DNA from: Eunapius fragilis
Lineage: Eukaryota > Porifera > Demospongiae > Spongillida > Spongillidae
NCBI GenBank assembly: GCA_963681505.1
Contig: OY811981.1
Location: 4,310,317-4,374,316, forward strand
Direction of reading: 5' to 3'
Length of the DNA: 64,000 nt
A program made the position numbers and the translations under genes. The notes beneath the pieces were generated by a model. The model saw only the letters and a program-made list of their open reading frames with translations, did no database searches and had not been told where the DNA came from. Of the stretch, positions 51,976-64,000 are shown piece by piece. Numbering within the stretch: position 1 is the first letter of the stretch; each line of letters starts with the position of its first letter.

Positions 51976-53034
51976 ACTGTGTAAAGTTTGAATGCATGGT
52001 TGTGATAAAATCAAACGTAAACACACTATTCCCTTGTGATCTCTTAATAACCTACGAACACGTTATAGTTGCTTTACATGTGTGCGTAATTAAACGATTG
52101 GCTAAAATAATAAACCATTATTTTTAAAAAGGATTATAGCTTGTTTATATAAGATAAATGAATGCGTACGATTTTTTCTTTGGAGATAGGAGATATTATT
52201 ATTTAACATGGATATGCAGTAACAACACTGTTGAAATACAAAGTTCAGACTCTATGCTACGTAGACCAGCTTCGTATACAGCATTGCCCTGACCAGGTGA
52301 TTTAGTCGGTCATAGTAACGATGACAGCGATAACTCACGAAGAACCATAATTATCAGTTTCAAAAAGCAAACTATTGAGGAATGACAACCGACGCATGAC
52401 ATACGAGAGTAACAATGCATCAGCACTGGTCTTGTGCGATAGGCTACAATGGGATTGGGCTTTTAATAGAAACGATTATGCTCAGTTTGGTTTTATATTT
52501 ATGAGATACGAGCAATAATAGCTCTATTTAAGGAGATAACCACTGCACCAATGGAAAAATATTAGTTTAGTGAGTTTCCCATGATTAATTCACGATGCAC
52601 CGTTACAGTACATTCTAATGCAAATCTCAATCATGTCATGGTATGTACTACAAAATTTTTAATGGAAACGTTTCACTTGCAATTAGAATTGTTCGTCGTA
52701 AAGAGATATCATTTTGATTTCATTTTGTTCACCACTCTTTGGCTAGTGAAATTGCATCCACGACAACAAATGGGGAATGTTAAAAGATGGTAGTTAGCCA
52801 GTTGCAATAGTGGTAATGATTGCATTGTGTGGTTTTTTCATAGAGCTAAACAATAACTGAACAGCTCGACCAATCTCAGAAACAATAATCTAATCAAGGA
52901 ATGTTTACATCCTTGCAGTGAAAATGGTTTCTATAGACCTATGCTTTTTGCAAGCATTTTATTTATCTAAGTAATAATTTGTCTCCTTAAATAACACAGT
53001 AACTGTAGCATTGATTCAGTAATACAAAACTCTC

Positions 53035-53525
53035 CATGAGAGGCCATTATTTCTTCCACCGACGTTACCACGCGATTCATTATGTTACATACACTTTCGA
53101 TTGATACCACTATTAATTGCATGATTACGTGCGGTGAGATAATTGAATTGAATGTTGGGATTGGAAACCACGATGATTAAAATATTGTTTTTCGCATGTT
53201 TCAGCAGTTTGTCTTATTCAAGAATACCGATTGATAATCACTACTTGTACAGAGGCATATTTTTTCGTATTTTGAAACGCAGATAGGCGCTTGCAGACAA
53301 AGCTTTATCAAATCAGCGAAAAATAAAGAAAAAAAATTCTTTGTTATGATGTTAATTTTTCTACAAACATTAGTTGACCAGTAGAAAATGGATAGATAAG
53401 TACACTTCGTTTGTGTCCATGCCAACGATGTTCATTCATCCGGGGTTTTTTTTTGCAAAATACGTTAAGAAACGTCCTTATAATTGGGAACCTAATTCAA
53501 TAAACGATGGACACTATCTAATGCA
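53035..53525. repeat. Inner arm shared by pairs I and II
   Basis: 53035-53335 pairs with 49790-50095. 53190-53525 pairs with 54540-54800 (gttaagaaacg.cc.ttataattgggaacc against its complement). The segment is thus present three times. Confidence 0.75.
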
Positions 53526-53959
53526 GTATCTTTGTTGTGGTAGTGAGTGATTATAAGTAGTTGAAACCTGGACATCAGGAGGGGCTAAATTATACACCTA
53601 GGCTGCATTAGTGGCTCTTTTGAAGTCACTGCTATTCCAATGGTCTAGACTGCAAAGATTGTTACTAAAGTGTGAATCCTGCACTAAAATCCTATGATCA
53701 GCATTGAACGAAATCTTTTGGCGGGCTTTACTGTAAGTGATTCTATAAAGAAACTGTTTCATTTCCACCGCACGGGAATTCGCGATCCCATATCAAAAGC
53801 AGTAACTTTCTTCGAAAATGTATAGCTCAGAGTATAGTAGATGGATTGAGTATTTAATCACATAGACCGTCGTTCGAACATTCAAATAAAGAAATTGAAA
53901 TCCAATACCGGAACCTTTTTTACCAACTTTTCACAAAAACAAGAAAAGATGCCTTTTTA

Positions 53960-54275
53960 TTTTATTTATTTATAATTGTCTGCATAGTTGGTGTGAATGT
54001 CTATAATTGTTATTAATGCTTAATAGCTTGCAAATAACAATAATCGCTTACTTAAGTAGAACTTTGGATATGTACGCATTGTGCTTAACTTGTACTCCCG
54101 TCGTAATGGTTTATCGCTTTATTAATCATGGATCATAAGGTATTGGTTTAACATCTGTGAGATCACTTCGATTGGGCACGATTAACTACTGTTGCTGTGT
54201 TTAGATATAACGCATGTCAACTAAAATAGGCTAATTCCTACCCAATGATCAAGACATTATGGATTGATGAGATGA
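53960..54275. repeat. Direct repeat of 62265-62570
   Basis: Both copies run from a TTTTATTTATT start through atcatggatca and gcacgat to aaataggctaattcct. Confidence 0.65.
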
Positions 54276-54539
54276 ATCGATCGATCGATAAAAGGACAAT
54301 TCAAACATACACACGTTTAGTTCCGATAAGTTCATAATTCTTTCATGTACATCACTACTTGTAATTCTATCAGTAAACGAGGTATGTTAAGAGCTATTTG
54401 GAAATCAGCAATTTCAACCATTAAAAGTTTCAACCATTAAAAGATGCCACATTTCATTAAGGATTGTTCATTTCTTTTTACTTAAATGTTTGTACAAAGG
54501 TGCCAGAAATTAATCAATTGATAGTTGTAAGAGCAACGA

Positions 54540-55505
54540 CCATCGTTTATTGAATTAGGTTCCCAATTATAAGGGCGTTTCTTAACGTATTTTGCAAAAA
54601 AAAACCCCGGATGAATGAACATCGTTGGCACGGACACAAACGAAGTATACTATCTATCCATTTTCTACTGGTGAACTAATGTTTGTAGAAAAATTTTGTC
54701 TGCAACCGCCTATCTGCCTTTCAAAATACGAAAAATTATGCCTCTGTACAAGTAGTGATTATCAATCGATAAGACAAACTGCTGAAACATGCGAAAAACA
54801 ATTTCATCAGCGTCAACAATGATGTTCACATTGAAAAGATTACACATAAATGTTGGGAGACCGATAGGTTTAATTGGTCGCTATTATGTCTGGGTAACAA
54901 CGCTTTTTGAACTAAATATTAAATACTCCACAATGTTTTCGACTATGCATTGGTTTCGTTTCATGATGTTCAAAAAGCGGTTATGAACAACGTGGTTAAT
55001 CATGACTAATCTATATTCCCATTGCATTGATATTGAATTATCATTTACAAAATTGACTGTTATTGATTTAAATATCCATGCATACATGAAGGGTATTATT
55101 TTTACTAGCCTATGGAATTGGGCTTTCCTGGTTAATAATGATTATTGCATTTATTTTGGATCCATGCAAATGGCATGATTAGCCATTTCGCGAAGGGCAG
55201 CTTTTACTAGCCTAACGCAACGGCGTGCAACGTTGGTTAAGTATGCTATCGTGCTTTACTGGTAAATCATAATCAATTACGATTATCATATATTTTATGG
55301 ATCCATGCATTAGCATCGTTTGTCTAGTTACCATATTGATCTCATCAATCCAAACAGTTTGATCGATAGATTTAAATGCTGTTTCCTCCATACTTCTTCG
55401 TTCAGTTACTGCGCATAGTTATACGAGAAAAGCACAACTGATGTATAACCACTGAATTACGCAAATAACTACTTTAACCCATACAAATTCATTTATCATA
55501 ACAGA
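54540..55505. repeat. Inverted repeat pair II, right arm
   Basis: Continuous here; the left partner is split by about 1.2 kb (51976-53189). Confidence 0.85.
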
Positions 55506-56257
55506 TACTAATTGATGCTGGTAATAAAGCATTGAGAGTTACAGTGTTCATATTCATTCGTAAAACACAATGCAAGCAAAATCTATCGATATCGGTTAAT
55601 GAAACCATGTCCAGGTTTTAACTACTTACTAATCACTTACAACCACACCGAAGATACTGCATTACTAAGATTAGTATAATTGCCATGATCTATTGTTGTA
55701 CTTTTAGGGCGCTTATTAAGCACAGAAAGTGCATTGCTACTGTTTCATCATAATGCATTATAAGCTATCACTTACGACTTGAAACAACATCGATCATAAT
55801 GTAAAGGAGTATATTGTTTTAATGGTTCTGATACATGAAATGGGCACAATGCATGCTTAAATGTCCTTTTGAGATAAGCTATTCAAAACTGTTAATATGA
55901 GCATGAAACCATGCAAGACTAATATCAGTATTTCCACCAATGAAATGCATACGATCGGTCGTGATAACGTTACATGTATTGTAAATAGTTACTGTGCTTA
56001 GTTATATTGCTTGCATTTACTTTATTTCAATGAGACGACGTGTCTAGTTTATAATGCACAGCTACTACTAAGCTCAGTCACTATAATTACAACGTCGTTA
56101 TAACCATGATAGCTTTGTTACAATAACAATAGACACAATAATGATGGAACTCAATTCCAGTAATTGAATGTGGGGGGGGGGGGGGCATAAGTTCTCGATC
56201 TTTTATTAAAGAGGCTATTGTATTCACATGGACAATAAGATGAATAATAAAAAATAA
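55505..56257. other. No gene; scattered repeat words and a poly-G run
   Basis: 55605-55665 is an inverted copy of 53511-53572. A run of 15 G lies at 56172-56186. Confidence 0.5.
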
Positions 56258-57580
56258 ACAAAATGATCAAGCAGAAAAGAAAAAGCAGACAAGAAAAACA
56301 ATCGCTAACAAGATAGGTGGTTTGAAAAGGAAATAGGAGGCAAAGGTGTAAGAGTATGAGAACAAGGTTTGTATAAAGAGCAAAAAATACTCTTCAAATG
56401 ATCAATCAGCAGTGTCAGTCAAGCTGTGACGATGCATAGTGTGTAATATTCTCATGTGTGCACGAATGTGCAGCAACAAATACCAGCTCCTGCACAGACA
56501 CATTCTGTCAATCTGATTTAGTGGCTTTTTTGTATGGAGTATTAGTGATGAAATGTTCAATGGTTATCAAAACTTCGCTGACTATTGTGTCACGTTCTGA
56601 CTAATTATGCATAGCGGAAACCATTGTTAGCGATTTCTAGTAATTGCTCGAATGAGTCACTAACTGCACCTTTGTTAATTACGTTGTAATTGATGCATAT
56701 CAAGTCGTTTTATAACGTATTGAAGTTTCGAAACAGTGGCAAAGCATGTACTGTGCTTATTTCAAAGAACTTAGCACCTAAAAGTACCATCAGGTTGACA
56801 AATCATTGCGTTAGTAGCACAACGTGTTATTGTACACAATCATGGGTTTAACCTCTTGGTGGTATAATGAGGTCTAACTGTGTGTTTACCACTAGCATTA
56901 ACAAAATAGTCAGCGAGTTGTTTTCGTGACCCAATGAACATAATCTCAGTGATTTGATTACTCACACTGTTGTCTTTGGAAAGGTTTAAGAGTACAAATT
57001 ATACCAATCGCTTTTAGAATCTTCTGGAAGGATATCTTCAGGTATCAAATATATGAATAAAGCATGAAACTGACACACGTAATCATTTCGTAATGCGGGT
57101 GCTAAATTGAAGCATTCCCATGGCAACATTCACGTATAATTAGAATTGTGCAGCGTTATAACAGGTGGGAATTTTTTCACCACGTTTGCCTAGCGAGCTG
57201 AATACCTTCCCGTCAACAAAAAAGAGAAGACCTAAACGACGAGTGGAATACCTTCAAAATCGCACCGGTCGACGAGTTAGGGTCCTCCCGCTTCGGTACA
57301 ATGCTGATCCTCAACATAAGCGGGTGTCTGCTCGTGACGTTAATTATTTTCGAAATTGGGGGCGATCTTCAATTAAAGAGGCTACGTCATAACTATAAGT
57401 TGTCAGTACTTGCCAAGTATTCCCTGACATCATCGACAATATATTAGAGGAAACAAGTAAAGAAAAACATTCTCTAACGAGAAAGTTGGTGGGAATAGGA
57501 ATTGAAGGCAAAGGTGGTGTAAAAAGGAGGTTTTGGGAAAAGAAAAATGAGACAAAAATCCTATATTTAGCACTGACATG
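56258..57580. repeat. Large inverted repeat pair III, left arm
   Basis: Reverse complement of 62570-64000, by eye about 95 percent identical over long stretches (acgtaatcatttcgtaatgc; cgcaccggtcgacgagttag). A GC-richer block of about 200 bp (57165-57370) stays open in a frame reading DEWNTFKIAPVDELGSSRFG in both arms. Family unknown. Confidence 0.9.
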
Positions 57581-57607
57581 TTAATGTTCATATAGGATTT
57601 TTGTCTC
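57549..57607. repeat. Perfect 17-bp hairpin at the inner end of arm III
   Basis: gagacaaaaatcctata (57549-57565) and its exact complement (57591-57607). The second half copies the start of the opposite arm (62580-62600). Confidence 0.9.
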
Positions 57608-57739
57608 GATGTATTCTTTTTGCCTCTGACTGCTCGCTCCATCTTAACCTCGTATCAACTGCTCTACCATTCCCAATCTCCACAGGGTTCTGGGAAGTTC
57701 ATGGTCATACACTACAGCAATATCACCAATTGCAATCAC

Positions 57740-58760
57740 TTCTTGACCATTAGTTTTGTTAGCATATAGATCATATAGATCGGTCCCCTTAATTTAGCCT
57801 TAACCATCTATGTCAAAAATGACTCAGTGCTGCACCAAATATCTCATTCTTCGTGTCAGACTAAAATATTTAAGCTGTTGTTCTCCATATGTTGGATCAA
57901 GGTTATAGTACACATTGGGTCAGGTAAGCTGAAAAATCGATGACCAACTTTAGATGTGAAGGTGCAAGTGGTTCTTCCATGTCATCACATGACACTAGGA
58001 GATAGGATGTGAGTTCAGTGTGATCTCCACTTCAGTGACGACAGTCAAAAGCTCATCGTATAGGATCCTGTTTAGATCGTCCAACAGTTCTCTTGAGACA
58101 TCTCATCATTTGTTCCTCTCAAATATTCCTTCTCAAAAAGGAGCTCTTTCAAAACCCAATTTCTGCAAAAAAGTTTTGCTGAACAGGGTCTTTGAGCTTC
58201 GTTGAGATGACTTTTCCATTATCTGAAATCATTCAACTTCGTCATTCTGAGAATCTTCTGAAGCCTTGCAATAATGCATCAGTTGTTAGGTTTGGGACTA
58301 TGCACCGGTCTAGTCACACAGCATGTGTAGAGACATCCACATTTTGGTGGCTGAGTCATTTACTATGTAAAGAGGTCCTGCAAAGTCCACTCCTTTGTAT
58401 GCAAATGGTTGAGCTTCTTGGACACTTAATGCAGGCAATGATCTAGGGGGTGGTGGAGGCTCAACTATCTAATCTTCTTCAAATTTTTCACAACCTGCCT
58501 TCCCAGAAAAATCCAAAACCGTGATCTCAGTTCTGTCAATGTATCCTTGTCAATGCAGAACTTTCTCATGGCAACTCTTCACAATTAGAGCTGTAGTATG
58601 GTTGGAGAATCTGATACTTGGCGAATTCCGCAGTATTCACTCTAAGTCCCTTGCACCTCCGTAGCCTTCATTGTCAACAAACATACCAAACTGTTGCTGA
58701 ACTTGTGTTCTTGAAGTAGGGACTCTTGGAAGATTTTTATCCAGTAGATTTCAACCCTTG
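57740..58760 (-). pseudogene. BEL/Pao integrase fragment
   Basis: On the - strand: [54 protein letters not shown], then EEPLAPSHLKLV. Same order as the Pao relic at 39840-40780, probably the same family. Many stops. Confidence 0.8.
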
Positions 58761-58999
58761 CCAAGTCGAAATTAAAACTCTGACTCTTTTGTCAGTCATT
58801 TCTAGTGAACAGCCAAGCAGCTAGAAAATAATTTTCAGTTTCATTGGTTCGTTATTGCAATACACATTGCACGGTGTAAGCTTCAAGCGTATAGCGTTGT
58901 AGCTATGAAAGAAGAATGAGGTTGGAGAGTACCTAAATTGTGCCGTAAAAATGATTTCAAACATTGGTGCAAGACCTTAAGTTCATTGAGCAACGTATT

Positions 59000-59080
59000 G
59001 ATCTATCAATCCATGTTTGATTATAGGGTGAGGAATTAGCCTATTTAAATACAGTAGTTGGCATTCTACTTCTTATACAC
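59000..59080 (-). repeat. Inverted copy of 62500-62570
   Basis: ggtgaggaattagcctatttaaa words match the complement of the direct-repeat unit at 62523-62560. Confidence 0.7.
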
Positions 59081-59690
59081 ATGCAAAGCTATCTGGGCCT
59101 ATTCCAGTGGACCTTCAGGGTAGATGTGTTGTAACAGAAGAAATAGGGGACAGAGTGGATGTACATTTACGCCCTCTACAATGGAAATACAGGAAGGAAT
59201 GCAGACTTCTTAGCACTGACGAAGTTGATGAATTAAACATGCATTGAGGATATCAGACTAGAGCTTGACACCTAGATTCAGGGTGCAATTATGTTCATGA
59301 TGATGACAAAACCTAGTTAGATAATCATAATCAAAAATATCATAATCAAATATAGAATTGTGTGTTGCCTATTCCCTTATCACCCTCAATGGGCTAGAGC
59401 ACTAAGGAAGCTCACAACGCCCACTGAGTTCACTAAAGCGCGGAACTAGATTGATTATCTTTCTAGGTGTTATCATCATGAACATAATTGCACCCTGAGT
59501 TGTCAAGCTCTACTCTGATATCCTCAATGCATGTTTCATTTGCAGCACTAAATCAACTTCGGCAGTACTAAGAAGTCTGCATTCCTTCGTGCATTTCTGT
59601 CCCCTATTTCCTCTGTTACAACACATCTGCCCTAAAGGTCCACTGGAACAACCCAGATAGCTTTGCATGAGTATAAGAAGTGTCAGAAAT
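59066..59690. mobile_element. Foldback element, arms about 250 bp, loop about 115 bp
   Basis: 59066-59330 and 59445-59690 are inverted copies (aaagctatctggg against cccagatagcttt; gtggaccttcaggg.agatgtgttgtaacag against its complement). No coding sequence. Confidence 0.85.
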
Positions 59691-59699
59691 AACGTTCTG

Positions 59700-60240
59700 A
59701 GCTACCGCTGTGATTCCTTTCACCATGCAATAAGTCACTGAAAGTAAGCTTAAGTACAATTATATCACGAACAGTTTTTAGTAATGAGCCTGCCATCTGT
59801 CTCCGATGCTGTAATGTTTTAGTGAGTAAAGCATTTCCACTAATCTTACATACAGCCACACGACCAGCTCTAGCTTATATGTGTCTTTTGTGCCAACTAA
59901 GGATGGGTCATCTTAAAGGAATCATTTAACTGATCTACCATGTGCTACTAATGTGTATGGCTTTTTCAACGCCACCCTGTTCTATAATTGTATATTATCA
60001 TTGGGCTCATATAAGGAGTATCTATACAATGGAATAAGCAGTACATATGATTATTTACGAAAACATACAATACACATAAGCACATACATGTCTAAGAGTT
60101 TACAAACACTTGCAATTGATTAGCAACGTCTTACCACACCGGTACTAGAAAGAATTTTGATCAAAATTATTTGTTAGAGTTGAAGAAAAATGGCAGCAAT
60201 CTGATGTTGTGATGCTTGTTATGGTGACTAAAACTGGTAA
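59700..60240. other. No gene recognised
   Basis: AT-rich, with no supported frame. Confidence 0.4.
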
Positions 60241-60249
60241 TTGGAGTTA

Positions 60250-61440
60250 GCAGTACCTATCATTTGCGAACCTCCGTCCTGACAACCATAAAAGAGGCGT
60301 GGCAGAACGAATCCCATACATTTTGATCTGGCACTTCAGAGGTCTTCAAAGGTCTTGAAATATCGTCATTGGATCTGATCAGGTGCTAACTGGGAATGTA
60401 ATGAGAGGGGGTTGTGAACCATCGTCGATTGAAGTAAAATTTGGTTGGGTCCTGTCGAGACCTGTTAAGGGTATCTTAAGTGAACCGTCTTTTGCAAATC
60501 CTGTTTGCAAATCCTAACAAAGTAATGGGATTTGGAGTATTTCGGGATCAACAACCTTCGCTGTCTGCAAACATTGTTGACGGTTTGACAACAGATACAA
60601 AGTGAAACTGCCATGGAAAGACTCAAATTCCACCTAACCTGATAAATATGAATTGAGTCATTGCAATTACGATTTTTAATGAAAAACATCATCAGCAAAG
60701 TCCAGACATTCTCAGGCAATATGATACTGTGATCAGAGAGCAAATGGATTAAGCGATCGTTGAAATTGTGGTTTAACCTTTCATTGGCAAAATAGGGGAA
60801 GTTCGCATATCATTCTGTCATTAGATTGGAGAAGTAAATCACAAAGCTGAGGGTAGTGTATGATGCTTAAGCAAGATCAAATGCATTTTCTCTGAAAGAA
60901 TGTCTTTCTGATGGTCCTACCTTTGGCCAAAACATCACTGACAACTTTCGTCCTCACAAGATTGCCCTAGTGGGAGACATAGAAAAGGAATTACTTATGA
61001 TGTCCGTTGATAAAGAAAACATATTGATGTGTCACAATTTCTATAGCTGAATGATATTGAAAAGGAATTGCCCGCGGTGATACGTTTCACACTGGTAGTA
61101 TCAAGTCATTATCTTCTCAATGCTACAGTACACCATCTAATGAAACAAAGACTCCATTGAGGCATCATTTGTCCTGAATATGTTGATGATGTTACGTTTG
61201 GTGCAGATGATGAAAGAGGTGTTAATAGTTTGTGAAGGCAAAGAATAAGTTGTATGACGGTGGGGAGAAAATAATGTATCATTGGTGGATGTCAGAATCA
61301 ACCATCAGGAACAGCTGCAACCACTTTAGACCAAAATAAGACTTGGGAAGACAAGTAAAATAGAAGATGTGTAAAATACCCTTGGTCATGAGCTGTCTAC
61401 GGGTGTAGACATTGGTTCACGTGGACATGGTTGGACGTCT
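60250..61440 (+). pseudogene. BEL/Pao protease-RT fragment, decayed
   Basis: Reads LIGSDQVLTGNVMRGG and IEVKFGWVLSRPVKG (about 60365-60475), FRPHKIALVGDIEKELLM (60945-61000, RT motif A), VDDVTFGADDERGV (61180-61220, RT active-site block) and LGHELSTGVD (61380-61410). Stops and frame changes throughout. It is on the strand opposite to the integrase fragment at 57740-58760, both inside inverted pair III. Confidence 0.8.
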
Positions 61441-62264
61441 TTCTGAGTCCGTATTAGTTGACATAGCCTTGGGACGATTGGCTCTTCGTCGAGTCGGACC
61501 AGCTATATTCTGCTACTCCTCCATGCGGATGATGTTTTGTGTTCCAGCTAACCAAAATATATTGTTTAAATCTATTCGACAAAGTATTGGCCCTTAAAAA
61601 GCTACTGAAGTACAAAGCGCTTTATTACTGCCATTGTTTATAACAACCAAGCAAGTGTGACTAAGCTTAGTAGCAGCTGTGCATCATTTTTCATCAACTT
61701 TTCATTGACGTAATTATTGGTAGTTTTTAATTTAAGCATGCATCGTTCCCATTTCATATATCAGTACTGATATTGGATTTCAAATACTGGACTTAATTTC
61801 CGGTGTATGCTCGAAAGACGGTTTAATTTATAAATACTGAGAAGACTAAACTAAATTACTCTTGGTTGAATGCGATTGATGAGCTGTACAACATTTTCGT
61901 ACAGCTTTTGAGAGGCGATAACGAATTCCCATTCCACCATGACGGGGAGGATACAAGAAGGAAATCATGTCATTGGTATACTATCATTTTAATCTAGATG
62001 CCACTAAATTGCTGAAATTATTAATGCGACTTTTATGCCATTTGTTGTAGCAGCTGATGGGGGGCTGGGTCTTGGGGCAAAGACATCAATGCGAGATGCA
62101 ATAGTCAAACAGTGAAGTGCCTGGGTTATTGTGCGTGTAAGGATGCTGTTCTTCTTGCAACTGATCTGTGCATTCGTACCTCCTACCAGTAGAGGGAATA
62201 GGAGAAGGGTGGAAATTAAAGGAGCTAGGCAAACACACTTGCCAGAATGAGTTTAAGGACAGCT

Positions 62265-62570
62265 TCTGTTATATTTTATTTATTAATTTATTTTTTCTAC
62301 ATATAGTATGTGTGAATATCTAACATGGTTATTAATACTTAATTGCATCAATTAATAACAATCGTTAAACTTTGATTATGGACGTATAGGGTTAAATTTG
62401 TAGTGATGACGTCATCGTTCTTCTGATTAATTCTTAATTCATATCATGGATCACAAGATTTCATCAATGAGACAACTTGCGCACGATGAACTAATGTTGT
62501 TGTGTTTACTATGCCAACTTTTGTATTTAAATAGGCTAATTCCTCACCAATAATCAAACATGGATAACAT
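62265..62570. repeat. Direct-repeat partner of 53960-54275
   Basis: Abuts the inner end of inverted arm III. Confidence 0.65.
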
Positions 62571-64000
62571 GTCAGTGCTTAATATAGGATTTTTGTCTCA
62601 TTTTTCTTTTCCCAAAACCTCCTTTTTACACCACCTTTGCCTTCAATTCCTATTCCCACCAACTTTCTCGTTAGAGAATGTTTTTCTTTACTTGTTTTCT
62701 CTATTTATATATTCTTGATGATGTTTGGCAAGTACTGACAACTTATAGTTATGACGTAGCCTCTTTAAATGAAGATCGCGACACCCGCTTATGTTAAGGA
62801 TCAGCATTGTGCCGAAGCGGGAGGACCCTAACTCGTCGACCGGTGCGATTTTGAAGGTATTCCACTCGTCGTTTAGGTCTCCTCTTTTTTGTTGACGGGA
62901 ACAGCTCGCTAGGCAAACGTGGTGAAAAAATTCCCACCTGTTATAACGCTGCACAATTCTAATTATACGTGAATGTTGCCATGGGAATGCTTCAATTTAG
63001 CACCCGCATTACGAAATGATTACGTGTGTCAGTTTCATGCTTTATTCATATATCTGATACCTGAAGATATCCTTCCAGAAGATTCTAAATGCGATTGGTA
63101 TAATTTGTACTCTTTTAAATCTTTCGAAAGACAGTGTGAGTAATCAAATCACTGAGATTATGTTCATTGGGTCACGAAAACAACTCGCTGACTATTTTGT
63201 AATAATTGAGCACAGTGGAAACCAATGCTAGTGGTAACTTCCTAATAATTGCTTGAGTACTCGGATCATAACAGGTTTGGAGTATCAGTAATAACTACGT
63301 TAGTTGGACCTATAGTACGGGTCGTGGTCGAAATTTTTAAAATTTAAATTTAAACACACAGTTAGACCTCATTATACCACCAAGAGGTTAAACCCATGAT
63401 GGTGTACAATAACACGTTGTGCTAGTAACGCAATGATTTGTCAACCTGATGGTACTTTTAGGTGCTAAGTTCTTTGAAATAAGCACAGTACATGCTTTGC
63501 CACTGTTTCGAAACTTCAATACGTTTTGATATGCATCAATTACAACGTAATTAACAAAGGTGCAGTTAGTGACTCATTCGAGCAATTACTAGAAATCGCT
63601 AACAATGGTTTCCGATATGCATAATTAGTCAGAACGTGACACAATAGTCAGCGAAGTTTTGATATCCATTGAACATTTTTATCACTAATACTCCATACAA
63701 AAAAGCCACTAAATCAGATTGACAGAATGTGTCTGTGCAGGAGCTGGTATTTGTTGCTGCACATTCGTGCTCACATGAGAATATTTCACACTATGCATCG
63801 TCACAGGAAGGAATTGCTTGACTGACACTGCTGATTGATCATTTGAAGAGTTGCTAAAATCCTGTAATTAGAATATCAAAGGATTTTTTGCTCTTTATAC
63901 ATACTCTTACACCTTTGCCTCCTATTTCCTTTTCAAACCACCTTTCTTGTTAGTGATTGTTTTTCATGTCTGCTTTTTCTTTTCTGCTTGATCATTTTGT
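62570..64000. repeat. Large inverted repeat pair III, right arm (continues past window)
   Basis: Position 64000 pairs with 56258, so the arm runs off the window. Relative to the left arm it has about 110 extra bases near 63240-63350. Confidence 0.9.

Noticed and set aside
51534-55087. Paired frames repeated on opposite strands as a gene family
   Set aside because: They are the two arms of inverted pair II, and the frames are chance open stretches in AT-rich DNA.
61412-61597. 61-codon + frame as a gene
   Set aside because: Follows directly on the Pao RT relic, has no domain I can name, and an RT-like HADDV word in another frame suggests more retroelement debris.
1-64000. CRISPR array, tRNA or rRNA genes
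   Set aside because: No regularly spaced identical repeats and no paired A/B boxes with a foldable cloverleaf were found; the genome is animal-like.

Overview
This is a eukaryotic, animal-type genomic window. It is AT-rich and intron-rich, and full of retroelement and DNA-transposon remains. No bacterial operon, CRISPR array, rRNA or tRNA gene was seen. Two host genes can be read exon by exon on the + strand: the 3' part of a mitochondrial fission regulator (MTFR1 family, 725-5148) and a complete RSAD1/HemW-type radical-SAM heme chaperone (17 exons, 14393-47749, 431 codons plus stop). The mixture of introns of about 46-100 bp with very large ones, and a nuclear nad5 copy that reads best with ATA as Ile, suggest an early-branching metazoan. 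A demosponge is my best guess, but this is inference and no species is claimed.

Layout. 1-5148: MTFR1-like exons, with one large intron holding a 1.9 kb inverted-repeat element. 5380-14000: remnants of two families of non-LTR retrotransposon (LINE) carrying a restriction-like endonuclease (REL), including a 5'-truncated but open 744-codon copy on the - strand (6625-8859). 14393-47749: RSAD1. Intron 4 carries an open 1185-codon REL-LINE (17727-21284) sitting in (TAA)n repeats. The 15.2 kb intron 14 holds a decayed hAT transposase, a decayed Ty3/gypsy element, a decayed BEL/Pao element with polypurine tract and probable 3' LTR, a frameshifted exon of a beta-1,3-glucuronyltransferase, a LINE scrap and a NUMT of nad5. 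47750-64000: no gene recognised; layered large inverted repeats, two Pao fragments and a foldback element.

The two host proteins are both mitochondrial, but nothing in the sequence links them functionally. Exon calls rest on reading-frame continuity, GT/AG sites and remembered family motifs; no alignment or database search was run. Repeat-arm edges are by eye and may be off by tens of bases.
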